The notes beneath the pieces were generated by a model that ran no database searches, was not told the DNA's origin, and saw only the letters and a list, made by a program, of their open reading frames with translations. Shown here piece after piece: positions 1 through 8,644 of a stretch of 64,000 nt of DNA (positions are counted from its first letter, which is position 1; the number at the start of each line of letters is the position of its first letter). The DNA comes from Halobacteriovoraceae bacterium. Its GTDB lineage: Bacteria > Bdellovibrionota > Bacteriovoracia > Bacteriovoracales > Bacteriovoracaceae. The stretch covers positions 310,001 through 374,000 of the forward strand of contig JACKAK010000001.1 of the NCBI GenBank assembly GCA_020635115.1, given 5' to 3'. A program made the translations under genes and the position numbers.

Positions 1-1
1 T

Positions 2-475
2 CTTGCAAAGTCTTCTGACTTTGCAAAAAACAAAACTTCACAAGAATTCGTAACATCTCAGTTTGATTTCGCAACTATGTCTAAAAATATATTAGGAGCT
101 GAATTTACTAAACAAAATCAAAAAGAAATTGAGTGGTTTAACGATCATATAAAACAAATCATTACAAAAACAATTTACCCAAAAGCTACTGATTTTTTAA
201 AAAATGTGAATGTTGAACACGAGCTTATTTCTAAAAAAGATAAGACATTTTCAGTTCTCACAATTGTGAAAAAAAGAGGTGAAGAATCTGAGGTGTTAAG
301 TTCTTTTTCTAATAGTTCAAACGCCTGGAAAATTATAGATATTTCAATTGATGACGAGAGCTGGACTAGTAATATAAAAGAACAAGTTAAAAAGAAAATC
401 GATAAAGAGAAGTGGATTGGATTAAAAAAATCTTTAACAAAACGTTTAGAAGAATTAAATAGTGAGAAAAAATGA
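2..475 (+). CDS. MlaC/Tgt2-like phospholipid-binding ABC auxiliary protein (5' truncated)
   Basis: The reading frame is open to the window edge, so the start of the gene lies upstream; an internal ATG at 77 is not the true start because the family motif begins before it. The visible part reads FDFATMSKNILG, the conserved FDFxxM....LG block of the MlaC family (PF05494), followed by a KxxSVLTIVKK beta-strand region and a WKIIDISIDD segment typical of the family's lipid-binding fold. Family members are periplasmic carriers of phospholipid between membranes. The stop overlaps the start of the TolC-like gene (ATGA), and an MMPL exporter follows, an arrangement that recalls HpnM/HpnN in hopanoid transport; no hopanoid genes are visible. 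Family call is good; the cargo is unknown. Confidence 0.75.
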   Translation, partial: LAKSSDFAKNKTSQEFVTSQFDFATMSKNILGAEFTKQNQKEIEWFNDHIKQIITKTIYPKATDFLKNVNVEHELISKKDKTFSVLTIVKKRGEESEVLSSFSNSSNAWKIIDISIDDESWTSNIKEQVKKKIDKEKWIGLKKSLTKRLEELNSEKK

Positions 476-1791
476 AAATATTATTTATTTTTTCCTCCCT
501 TATTTTCTCCTCTATTTGCCTACCCCAACTAGATAAATCTTTTACATTAAAAGAAATCCTTAAACTATCTGAAAATCTGGATGAAATTTCTGAAATGAAA
601 TTTGAAGCTCAAAAATCCCAATTAGATTCTGAAATCATTAAGGGTAATTATAATCCAAAATTTGAAGTCGTTGCCGGAATTGGGCCCATTACAGAGGCCT
701 ATGGAAACGCAATAAGTTCTCAAAACTCTAAAATTACAGATGTAAAAAACTGGAATGCAGTCTTTCAATTCAGTATTGGTGCAAATTATCCTATTTATAC
801 ATGGGGACAAAAAAACGATTATCTTGAGGCGGCCCGATTAAATGAATTAATAGGTACAGAAAAAGTTAATGCCGCTTTAAACGAAATCAAATATAAAATA
901 AAAGAGACCTACTCTGCACATTTACTCACAAACAATCTTATAGACTTAGCGTCTGAAACACTCAGTGAAATCGATGAAATTTTGGCAAAAGTTTCCAACA
1001 AAGATGTTACCTACAGGTTAAATATATTAAAATATCAACTTGAATCTAAAAAAACTGAATTATTAAATCATCTCAAACTATCTGAAAGTGCTTTCAAATA
1101 TTTTACAAATGATGAAAGTCAAGAAACTAAAATTACTCTCAAAGACAAATGGTTAGAGTACAACAAAAGAGAACTTAATGAACTAAAGCATTATTTACAG
1201 ATTTTAGAAAGTTCACGTCCTGAACTTAAGCAAATTGATTACGGTATTTCAGCTAAAAACCTTTTATCTAATGCTGTTAAAAAGTCGAACCTCCCACAAT
1301 TTGGGGCCTATATAAAATACCAATATTCTTACACAAGTGCCCGAGAACCTCAAGATAGCGTATATGCATACGATCCATATAATGAAAACCGGGCAGTAGG
1401 AGGAATTGGTGTAAAATGGAATTTTGATTTAGGCATTACAAATGGCCAGTCGGCCAAACACAAAGTAGAATCTATTCAATTAAAATCGAAAAAAATTGAT
1501 GCCTTCAAGAAATTGTCCTTACTCGTAAAAAAGAATTGGATTCAAATTAAAACATTAGAACAAAATATTAAAGACACATCTAAGGCAATGAAATTTGCCA
1601 AAAAATTATTACAACGAACACTAGCTGCTGGAACTTTTGGATTATCAAATTCAAAAAGCATTGTTGATTCTTATGAAGAAAGAATTTTAACATACAAAGA
1701 TTATGTACAAAAGATCCACGAATATAATATGGCCTGGGCAAATCTTTCACTTTCAGTTGGCCAGGAAGTTGATCCGTTACTCTTAGAATAA
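472..1791 (+). CDS. TolC-like outer membrane efflux channel protein
   Basis: A 439-residue protein with an N-terminal signal peptide (hydrophobic stretch to about residue 18, then LPQLDKSFTLKEILKLSE). It has the two long alpha-helical halves of outer membrane efflux proteins: helices near residues 20-200 and 230-430, with the beta-strand segments FQFSIGANYPIYTWGQ and GIGVKWNFDLGITNG where each repeat crosses the outer membrane. Such proteins form trimeric channels coupled to inner-membrane pumps. It starts inside the stop of the MlaC-like gene and is followed after 36 bases by an MMPL exporter, its likely partner. No membrane fusion protein gene lies between them. Confidence 0.85.
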   Translation: MKILFIFSSLIFSSICLPQLDKSFTLKEILKLSENLDEISEMKFEAQKSQLDSEIIKGNYNPKFEVVAGIGPITEAYGNAISSQNSKITDVKNWNAVFQFSIGANYPIYTWGQKNDYLEAARLNELIGTEKVNAALNEIKYKIKETYSAHLLTNNLIDLASETLSEIDEILAKVSNKDVTYRLNILKYQLESKKTELLNHLKLSESAFKYFTNDESQETKITLKDKWLEYNKRELNELKHYLQILESSRPELKQIDYGISAKNLLSNAVKKSNLPQFGAYIKYQYSYTSAREPQDSVYAYDPYNENRAVGGIGVKWNFDLGITNGQSAKHKVESIQLKSKKIDAFKKLSLLVKKNWIQIKTLEQNIKDTSKAMKFAKKLLQRTLAAGTFGLSNSKSIVDSYEERILTYKDYVQKIHEYNMAWANLSLSVGQEVDPLLLE

Positions 1792-1827
1792 ACGTAGTCT
1801 TTAGCTTTAAAACAAAGTGAGTTTTTA

Positions 1828-4155
1828 ATGAAGAAAATAATACTTCATTTCCATTTAAAATATCGATCCACTGCATTTTTACTAGTTATTCTAATTTCAT
1901 TTTTTGGTGCCACTAAAATCTCTAAAATACCTATCAATTTAGAGTTAGATAAACTTCTTCCGGAAAATAGTGTCAGCGTAAAAGAAATGAAGGAAGTTTC
2001 CAAAGAAGTTGGAGGTATTGGCCATCTAAACGTACTTATTGGGCCCACCCAAAACCCTCAAAAGTATCTGGATGCATTATCTCGTGAACTTAAAAAAATT
2101 GATGATATAAAATATTTTTTTTACAAAACCGAAAATTTCCTTTTGCGAGATAAAATTCTTTACTTAATAGAAAATAAAGAATTTTTAGAACTACAAAAAA
2201 ATGCACGAATTCTCTTTAATAAAGGACAAAGTAGTTTAATCAATTTAGGAATTGAAGATGAGGCGGAAAAAAAAGCAAATCTTGACTCTGCAAAAAAATA
2301 CTTTGAAGACTTCAAATCGAAAAATGAAAAAAATGAATATCTTATTTCCGAAGACAAAAAATATGTTCTACTTATGATCAAACCAAGCTTTGAGTCTGTT
2401 GATCTAGAACGATCTGAAAACCTTGAACATAAAGTTAATAATTTAATTAAGACAAAATTTAGCAAACTTCCATTTATCCTAATGGGAAGATATGTTGAAA
2501 AAGTTAAAGACACCCGCCAAATTCAAAAAGATATACAAATTACAGGTATTTTTAGTTTGAGTTTAATTATTATTTTTTTAATTGTTGGGCTTGGTTCATT
2601 TAGAGGAGCATTATTTGTCGTTCTTGGGGTCTTCTTATCTCTTGGTTGGACTGTTTTAATTACTTATTACTTAGTTGGACAAATAAATATTTTAACTGGT
2701 TTTCTCGTTGCCATTTTAGCTGGCCTTGGTGCCGATTATGGGATTCATTTATTTAAAAGATTTAGAGAAGAACTTGATAATGGGCTTACAATTGAACAGG
2801 CCATGTCTGAAACATACCTATCAACAGGAAGAGCACTTTTTTCATCATCAATGAGTACCGCAACAGCATTTCTTTGTCTCATATATAGTGATTTTAGAGG
2901 TTTTTCTGAACTCGGCATTATTGCAGGTTTAGGAATTGTTTCAATATTTATCGTTTTTATGCTTACGTTTCCAATTTTTGGACATTTCTTAGGCAGTAAA
3001 AAGATATATAAAACTGGAAAGCTTTTTGACCACTATCCATTTAAGTCTTCATATCTAAAGTTTTTAACCCCAATAGTATTTATTATCTTCTATGGAATTA
3101 TATCAACTGAATTTGAATACGATTTTAATAGGATGAGAGATCTTTCTGCCGAAAATTATAATTTGAGAATCTTTGTAGACAGTCTCTATGGAAAAACAAC
3201 TTCTCCGGTTGGAATCATGTCAAACAATCAAGAACATGCAGATAAAATAAAAGATTTTTTAAAAAATGAAAAATATAATTCTATCGTAAATAAAGTTGTT
3301 TCTCTATCTGATATTTATCCAACTGATATGGAAAGAAGATATAGAAAAATTAAAAAACTTGAAAAACTTCTAGATGGTGCAAGTGATTCAGAAATATCAA
3401 ATAAAACAGGTCTTGATCCACTAGATGTGAGAAAGTGGTTTAAAAAGAAGCCTTTTTCCCAAGATGATTTACCAGGCCATCTAAAAAATGCTTTTGGCCT
3501 TAAAGGAAATATTGTACTTCTCTACCCTATTAAGCAAATTGACAATAAACATGACCTTGATGATCTGGCCACTGTTTTAAGAGAGGTTAAATTAAATTTT
3601 CCCGAAGCTATAATAGGAAGTGATACAATTGTTTTTAATGAAATTATCGATCATATCTTCGAAGATGGTAGAGTCATTCTCGTTGTATTTTTGATTTGCT
3701 TACTTATTACATTCATAATTGATTTTAGATCTTTAAAAATTGCGCTTGCACTTGAAGTTCAAATTATCTTTGGAGTCTTGCTATTGTTTGGGCTCATGGG
3801 GCTGTTTGATATTAGATTTACAATTATCAACGTGGGCATATTTCCCGCGATTTTGGCCATTGGTATAGATATGGGTGTTCACGTCATGCACAGATATCTT
3901 GAAAAAAATACGCCTTTAAAAAGTGCAAAACTCTCGGCCGATGCTGTTCATATATCTCAAATTACAACCATGGTTGGGTTTGGATCTCTTTTTATTTCAC
4001 AAGTTAAAATTTTAAATGGTATTGCATGGTTGGCAACCTTGGGGATGTTTGGGATGTATTTTATATGCATGGTTCTTTATCCCTTATTTTTAGATTATTT
4101 TAATAATGTAAAATCTAAAAAAATTGCTTCGACAAATGTCATTTTAAACAAGTAA
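1828..4155 (+). CDS. MMPL/RND-superfamily exporter (HpnN-like)
   Basis: A 775-residue inner membrane protein built of two repeats. Each repeat has one N-terminal membrane helix (about residues 15-32 and 415-425), a large periplasmic domain and a five-helix bundle (about 235-385 and 610-760). The diagnostic helix motifs GLGADYGIHLFKRF and AIGIDMGVHVMHRY carry the Asp residues used for proton coupling in MMPL proteins. Length fits the short MMPL exporters such as HpnN rather than AcrB-type pumps (over 1000 residues). GTGAG lies six bases before the ATG. Together with the preceding MlaC-like and TolC-like genes it suggests lipid or hydrophobic-molecule export; this is inference from synteny. Confidence 0.85.
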   Translation: MKKIILHFHLKYRSTAFLLVILISFFGATKISKIPINLELDKLLPENSVSVKEMKEVSKEVGGIGHLNVLIGPTQNPQKYLDALSRELKKIDDIKYFFYKTENFLLRDKILYLIENKEFLELQKNARILFNKGQSSLINLGIEDEAEKKANLDSAKKYFEDFKSKNEKNEYLISEDKKYVLLMIKPSFESVDLERSENLEHKVNNLIKTKFSKLPFILMGRYVEKVKDTRQIQKDIQITGIFSLSLIIIFLIVGLGSFRGALFVVLGVFLSLGWTVLITYYLVGQINILTGFLVAILAGLGADYGIHLFKRFREELDNGLTIEQAMSETYLSTGRALFSSSMSTATAFLCLIYSDFRGFSELGIIAGLGIVSIFIVFMLTFPIFGHFLGSKKIYKTGKLFDHYPFKSSYLKFLTPIVFIIFYGIISTEFEYDFNRMRDLSAENYNLRIFVDSLYGKTTSPVGIMSNNQEHADKIKDFLKNEKYNSIVNKVVSLSDIYPTDMERRYRKIKKLEKLLDGASDSEISNKTGLDPLDVRKWFKKKPFSQDDLPGHLKNAFGLKGNIVLLYPIKQIDNKHDLDDLATVLREVKLNFPEAIIGSDTIVFNEIIDHIFEDGRVILVVFLICLLITFIIDFRSLKIALALEVQIIFGVLLLFGLMGLFDIRFTIINVGIFPAILAIGIDMGVHVMHRYLEKNTPLKSAKLSADAVHISQITTMVGFGSLFISQVKILNGIAWLATLGMFGMYFICMVLYPLFLDYFNNVKSKKIASTNVILNK

Positions 4156-4318
4156 TTTCGCCTATGTTAAATACGCAAAATACCAAATAAAAAGAAGACC
4201 TTGGGTAAAGTGTCTATCTACTTGTATAATGTAATTTTTATTTACTAATCTTTTTTTTCTTAACATTTAAATCTTTCATAGATATTTTGCAAATTGATTT
4301 ATTTTTTTGAGATAATTT

Positions 4319-5356
4319 ATGCCTATTAATTTTTTAAAAATGTTTTTCATTATAATATTCAGTAGTTCTTGTTTTAGTGCTGATATTATCCATATTGATT
4401 TCAAAACTAAAAATCAAAACAGTTCCTTAAGAAATAGAAAAATACCTTCTGCCGGAGAAGTCGAAACTCAACTCACCTCTGTTTTGCAAGCATTAAAGGG
4501 TCATTATTTTTTTGATTATGAAATTCCAGATAAATTAAAAATTTACGGCCGCTATAAATCTACATGGCTTTTAAAATTCAATCCCCGCAACTTCGAAGTC
4601 TATCAATCAGTAAAGGTTTCATCTCTGGCCAAACAAGTTTATGAAGAAATTCATAAACTTATTGAAATATTAGAAAATGAATTTGTTTTTATTAATGGAA
4701 AACTAGACTATTTTCACAATCATCCTCTCCTCCAAGAAATCAAGCAATTTTCCAAATATAAAATCAATCATTATTGGTCTTCTCTTCTTATTCGCAAAGA
4801 ATCTTTTTTCCAGTCTAAATTTAGCGTTGTATTTGATTATCTTAAATCAAATGGACTTGAAACAGTCTATTCTTATTTGAAACAAAAAAACTATTTTGAA
4901 TCTTATTTCAGACTCTTTCTTCAATTAGATAATGTAACATATTTTAGAGCTATACACAGACATTTGGATTATAAAGATCTTGGCCAAAGATACATGGATT
5001 TTTTAAAAAGAGAAATTCAATATTTATATTCTAATGAACATCTACTAGGTATTGTTCAATCTGAAGATGTTAAAAAATTACTATATCATTTTAAAAAAAC
5101 GGTTGAACTCATTTCATATGATGATACTCATATTGAATTTCTCTATATACAAAAAAATATTGCAAATCAACATTTATTTGGAACACATCCTTGGAGCATA
5201 TATATTGATGATATCGTTACTGAAATATTCTATGAACATCCTGAATTTAACAACAATATTCAATCTGATTCTCTGAGAAATAAAATCAAAAATTCTAAAA
5301 TTCTTTTATTACCAAAAAGAATTTGTCAACTCCTACTCCAAAAAGTTAAACGGTAA
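4319..5356 (+). CDS. Secreted protein of unknown function
   Basis: A 345-residue protein with a signal peptide (LKMFFIIIFSSSCFSA, probable cleavage after FSA). I do not recognise the family. The mature part is rich in Tyr, Phe, Leu and Lys and predicted mostly helical, with no obvious catalytic motif, cysteine pairs or repeats. GAGA six bases before the ATG supports the start. A 163-base gap with long T runs separates it from the exporter operon, so it is probably a separate unit. Its stop overlaps that of the convergent CBS gene by 11 bases. Confidence 0.6.
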   Translation: MPINFLKMFFIIIFSSSCFSADIIHIDFKTKNQNSSLRNRKIPSAGEVETQLTSVLQALKGHYFFDYEIPDKLKIYGRYKSTWLLKFNPRNFEVYQSVKVSSLAKQVYEEIHKLIEILENEFVFINGKLDYFHNHPLLQEIKQFSKYKINHYWSSLLIRKESFFQSKFSVVFDYLKSNGLETVYSYLKQKNYFESYFRLFLQLDNVTYFRAIHRHLDYKDLGQRYMDFLKREIQYLYSNEHLLGIVQSEDVKKLLYHFKKTVELISYDDTHIEFLYIQKNIANQHLFGTHPWSIYIDDIVTEIFYEHPEFNNNIQSDSLRNKIKNSKILLLPKRICQLLLQKVKR

Positions 5357-5876
5357 GAATTTCTGATTTTATCAACCATTTTAAAATATCACTTAATGTA
5401 ATCAATCCTATGAATTGACCTTGCTTATTTACAACAGGAATAGAAGAAATTTTCTCGTTAAGAAAGACCTCTGCAATCTGAGTCATTCCAGTATCTTCAT
5501 CACAAACAACAACAAGCTTACTCATAAATTCTTCAATATGAAGTCTCTCAAAATCCCTAAACTTATCAATATTGAAAATATCGCGATCTGAAATCAAACC
5601 TATCAAAGTTTTTGACTTAACAATTGGTATATGCCGAAATCCTTTACCTTTAAATATAGAAACCGCTTTACTAACACTGTCCTTTGGCCCAAGAACAATT
5701 ACTTTCTTTATCATGATATCAATTGCATAAGCCGTTATTTTATCCGTTTTTTTTCTCAATGGAAAAGCACGAAATTCTCCAGAAGATCTGGTTTTTTCTA
5801 CTCTCTGAGGATAGTCTGAAACATAATCAAATTCATGAGGAGTTAGCAATCCTCTAGTCAATAAGTAAAAACTCAT
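5346..5876 (-). CDS. CBS-domain protein
   Basis: A tandem CBS-domain pair covers about residues 45-170: MIKKVIVLGPKDSVSKA...GFRHIPIVKSKTLIGLISDRDI and the second half MSKLVVVCDEDTGMTQIAEVFLNEKISSIPVVN...LITLSDILKWL. CBS pairs usually bind adenine nucleotides and act as energy sensors or regulatory modules. The N-terminal 45 residues match no enzyme I know. The frame opens further upstream at a TTG (5912), but the ATG at 5876 has GGAG five bases before it, so I place the start there (176 residues). A second stand-alone CBS protein lies at 32109-32579. Confidence 0.8.
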   Translation of the reverse strand: MSFYLLTRGLLTPHEFDYVSDYPQRVEKTRSSGEFRAFPLRKKTDKITAYAIDIMIKKVIVLGPKDSVSKAVSIFKGKGFRHIPIVKSKTLIGLISDRDIFNIDKFRDFERLHIEEFMSKLVVVCDEDTGMTQIAEVFLNEKISSIPVVNKQGQFIGLITLSDILKWLIKSEILTV

Positions 5877-5978
5877 TGCTTCTCCAGTAAATCTAGCAAT
5901 ATTTTTATACAATTCTCAAAATACCTATGCTTTAATATTATGGAGTGAATTTTTATAGATTGCAATAATGGAGACAAT

Positions 5979-6038
5979 ATGGTTTCAGGGCCAATTATTT
6001 TTACGGTTGTCATACTCTTAATTTTGGCAATGTTCTAA
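5979..6038 (+). CDS. Possible 19-residue single-pass membrane peptide
   Basis: A very short frame between two genes on the other strand encodes MVSGPIIFTVVILLILAMF, almost entirely hydrophobic and long enough for one membrane helix. GGAG lies four to five bases before the ATG, a spacing as good as for the certain genes here. Its stop overlaps the stop codon of the convergent lytic transglycosylase gene. Against it: short hydrophobic frames arise easily in AT-rich DNA, and I see no clear promoter. Expression is unproven. Confidence 0.35.
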   Translation: MVSGPIIFTVVILLILAMF

Positions 6039-6676
6039 AAAAAGCTTACATATCTTTGCATCACTGCATTCGAATAATCTTTTGGCCTAATGTTCTTTTC
6101 CAAAGATTTTTTAAGATTTCCAGGGCCCATATTGTAGGCAGTAATATACTTTCTACCATCGTCTTCATACATACTTTTTAAGAAATATAAATAGGCCATC
6201 CCTATTTCTATATTTTTTTCTATTGAATAAAGTTCATCTTTACCAGAATAATCAATACCAAATAAATCACTAATCCATTTGGCCGTTTTTGGTAAAATTT
6301 GCATAGGACCAATTTCACCATCGTCTCCTTTTATCTTTGCGTTGTAAGAAGATTCATTTTCAATCACAGCAAGTATAAACATTGGATCAAAATTATATGC
6401 CCAAGTGTTTTTCAAAATTGAATTGATTATAGTGTGGCCCTTTATTTTTCTAAATCTTTTCAGTCCAACACGTTTTTTTAAAAACTTTATTATCTCGTCG
6501 CGAGTATGATAATTTTTGGAAATATGGTCTAGGTTTCTATTATAACTCTTTAACCCTAAAATTTGTTTAGCATGCTCAAGTCTTATTTTCTTCTTCAGTT
6601 TGCTTGGAATAAATTCCAAAGCAAAAGAATTTGAAGTAAAAGCAATTAATGTAAATAAAAATACCTTTTTAAACAT
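6035..6676 (-). CDS. Lytic transglycosylase, SLT domain
   Basis: A 213-residue secreted protein: signal peptide MFKKVFLFTLIAFTSNSFA, a charged helical linker, then a goose-type lysozyme/SLT domain from about residue 95. Motif I is VIENESSYNAK with the catalytic Glu, followed by GEIGPMQILPKTA and AYNMGPGNL, which form the substrate cleft. Such enzymes cut the MurNAc-GlcNAc bond of peptidoglycan non-hydrolytically, for growth, insertion of envelope machines or, in predators, work on prey wall. GGAG sits ten bases before the ATG. It is small and has no LysM or other wall-binding domain. Confidence 0.85.
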   Translation of the reverse strand: MFKKVFLFTLIAFTSNSFALEFIPSKLKKKIRLEHAKQILGLKSYNRNLDHISKNYHTRDEIIKFLKKRVGLKRFRKIKGHTIINSILKNTWAYNFDPMFILAVIENESSYNAKIKGDDGEIGPMQILPKTAKWISDLFGIDYSGKDELYSIEKNIEIGMAYLYFLKSMYEDDGRKYITAYNMGPGNLKKSLEKNIRPKDYSNAVMQRYVSFF

Positions 6677-6720
6677 TTGTCATTTTCTCCGTTAGCTCAC
6701 TAATATATTCAATAACGATG

Positions 6721-6733
6721 CCACTTTTAGTGG
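6721..6733. other. Small hairpin in the 273-base gap before phnD
   Basis: The gap between the divergent transglycosylase and phnD genes (6677-6949) holds a short perfect inverted repeat, CCACT-TTT-AGTGG, about 45 bases upstream of the transglycosylase start. I could not identify a convincing -10/-35 pair or a Pho box in this gap. The hairpin is short enough to be chance. Confidence 0.25.
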
Positions 6734-6949
6734 GATAAGAGCTTAATTTCACATAATTTCATTTAAAAACCTTAGCTACTTTTTAGTCAGTACTGTCCAA
6801 ACTTTTACCAATAAGCGCTGAATGAATTATAGAAAGAAAAATTGCCCTAAATTCTCTCTTTTAAGAATTAATCATCCGTGTTAAAACGCCCCAAAGAGTA
6901 CATTAATTCTAACTAGATACTGCGGTGCAATCAAAAAAGGGGTCAACTC

Positions 6950-7873
6950 ATGGAAAAACTAATTCTAGCTATAAGTACACTACTCGTTTTAGTTTTTAAT
7001 CTTTCTTGTGTTAAGCAAGAAAAACTTGGATCTCAAAATAATCCTATAAAACTATATTTTACACCCTCAGTAGATAGTGACACAATCACAACTAACTCTG
7101 ATGTTTTCATCAAATTCTTAGAAAAAGAAACAGGGCTTTATTTTAAAACAGGAATACCAACTTCCTATATAGCAGTTGTCGAATCTTTTGGTTCAAAACG
7201 TGCTGATATCGCGGTAATGAATTCATTTGGATATTTGCTGGCCCATTCAAAATATGGAGCGCAAGCAAAGTTAAGAGTTATTCGCTACGGACATGACTAT
7301 TATCAAGGACAAATTATTGTAAAAGCAGACAGTGGAATTGAAAAGCTATCTGATCTTAACAACAAAAAATTTGCTTTTACAGATTCCTCTTCAACATCTG
7401 GATATATGTTTCCACTGAAAATACTTAAAGATGAAAAGATAAATTTAGGTGGACAGGTATTTGCGATGAAACATGATAATGTTGTAACAATGGTATATCA
7501 AGGACAAGTGGACGCTGGAGCTACATTCTACTCAGAACCTGATGCTGATGGAAAAATACGAGACGCCAGGGCCAGAGTTAAAACACAGTTTCCAGATGTA
7601 GAAGAAAAAATTAAAATACTTAAAGTAACAGAAAAAATTCCAAACGACCCCTTTGTTTTTAGAAAAGAACTTCCCAAGGAAATAACTGACAAATTTATTT
7701 CTGCAGTAAAAAAATTCATTACTACAGATGAAGGTAAAACCATTTTTGAAAATATCTATAGTGTAAATGGTTTAGCTGATACAACTGATGAAGATTATGA
7801 CGGACTAAGAAATATGGTTAAGGCAATAAACGTTGATGCCGAATCAATTCTCAAAAATAATAAGGGCAATTAA
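6950..7873 (+). CDS. phnD: Phosphonate/phosphate-type ABC transporter substrate-binding lipoprotein (PhnD family)
   Basis: A 307-residue binding protein. The signal peptide ends in a lipobox-like LSC (Cys20), so it is probably a lipoprotein held at the inner membrane. Residues 30-290 follow the PhnD/PtxB family: FTPSVDSDTITTNSDVFIKFLEKETG, a SFGSKRADIAVMNSFGYLLA block, then FAFTDSSSTSGYMFPLK, the Ser/Thr-rich loop that grips the phosphonate or phosphate group. GGGG seven bases before the ATG supports the start. The ATPase and permease genes follow directly. No C-P lyase genes are in the window, so the ligand could be phosphonate, phosphite or phosphate. Confidence 0.85.
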   Translation: MEKLILAISTLLVLVFNLSCVKQEKLGSQNNPIKLYFTPSVDSDTITTNSDVFIKFLEKETGLYFKTGIPTSYIAVVESFGSKRADIAVMNSFGYLLAHSKYGAQAKLRVIRYGHDYYQGQIIVKADSGIEKLSDLNNKKFAFTDSSSTSGYMFPLKILKDEKINLGGQVFAMKHDNVVTMVYQGQVDAGATFYSEPDADGKIRDARARVKTQFPDVEEKIKILKVTEKIPNDPFVFRKELPKEITDKFISAVKKFITTDEGKTIFENIYSVNGLADTTDEDYDGLRNMVKAINVDAESILKNNKGN

Positions 7874-7874
7874 A

Positions 7875-8633
7875 ATGTTAGAGATTACTAGACTACAAAA
7901 AATCTATCCAAATGGATGCCATGCACTTAAAGGTGTAGACGTCAAAGTGAAAAAAGGAGAATTTCTTGTCATTATAGGTTTAAGTGGCTCCGGAAAATCT
8001 ACTTTTCTCAGATGCATCAATCGACTTCATGACCCTTCTTCAGGCTCAATTAAGTTAAATGGAAAAGAAATTACAAAAATTAAAGGTCGTGAACTTAGAA
8101 AAACAAGATCTAAAATTGGGATGATTTTCCAGCATTTTAACCTTATACCCAGAAGAACTGTACTCACAAATGTATTGTCTGGAACATTAGGACGCACCGG
8201 TATTATTAACTCAATTTTAGGCAATTATTCTAAGAAAGATCTTGAAAGAGCAAAGAGATATATTGATATTGTTGGTTTATCTGGTAAAGAAAACGTAAGA
8301 GCAGATAATCTCTCTGGAGGACAACAACAAAGAGTTGCAATCGCTAGAACACTTATGCAAAATCCAGAAGTTTTATTAGCAGACGAACCTGTTGCTAGTT
8401 TAGATCCTGCTACATCTCATTCCGTGATGCAATACCTAAAGAAAGTAAATGAAGAATTGGGTGTCACTATTTTGTGTAATCTCCACTTTCTTTCCTTAGT
8501 TAGGCAATATGCAACCAGAGTAATAGCGTTAAAAGGTGGAGAACTTATCTATGAAGGTTGTCCAAATGACATAGATGAGAATTGGTTTCAAACAATATAT
8601 GGCGAGGACGCTGTCGAAGTGACAATTGACTAG
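7875..8633 (+). CDS. phnC: ABC transporter ATP-binding protein, PhnC family
   Basis: A complete ABC ATPase of 252 residues: Walker A GLSGSGKST (about residue 36), Q-loop MIFQHFNLI, signature LSGGQQQR, Walker B VLLADEP and the switch His in LCNLHFL. The segment RRTVLTNVLSGTLGRTG is typical of PhnC. The frame could start at a TTG inside phnD (7833), but the ATG at 7875 fits the family N-terminus MLEITRLQKIYPNG and follows an AAGGG, so it is preferred; it lies one base after the phnD stop. It energises the PhnE permease. Confidence 0.9.
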   Translation: MLEITRLQKIYPNGCHALKGVDVKVKKGEFLVIIGLSGSGKSTFLRCINRLHDPSSGSIKLNGKEITKIKGRELRKTRSKIGMIFQHFNLIPRRTVLTNVLSGTLGRTGIINSILGNYSKKDLERAKRYIDIVGLSGKENVRADNLSGGQQQRVAIARTLMQNPEVLLADEPVASLDPATSHSVMQYLKKVNEELGVTILCNLHFLSLVRQYATRVIALKGGELIYEGCPNDIDENWFQTIYGEDAVEVTID

Positions 8634-8644
8634 GGATAAAAAAG

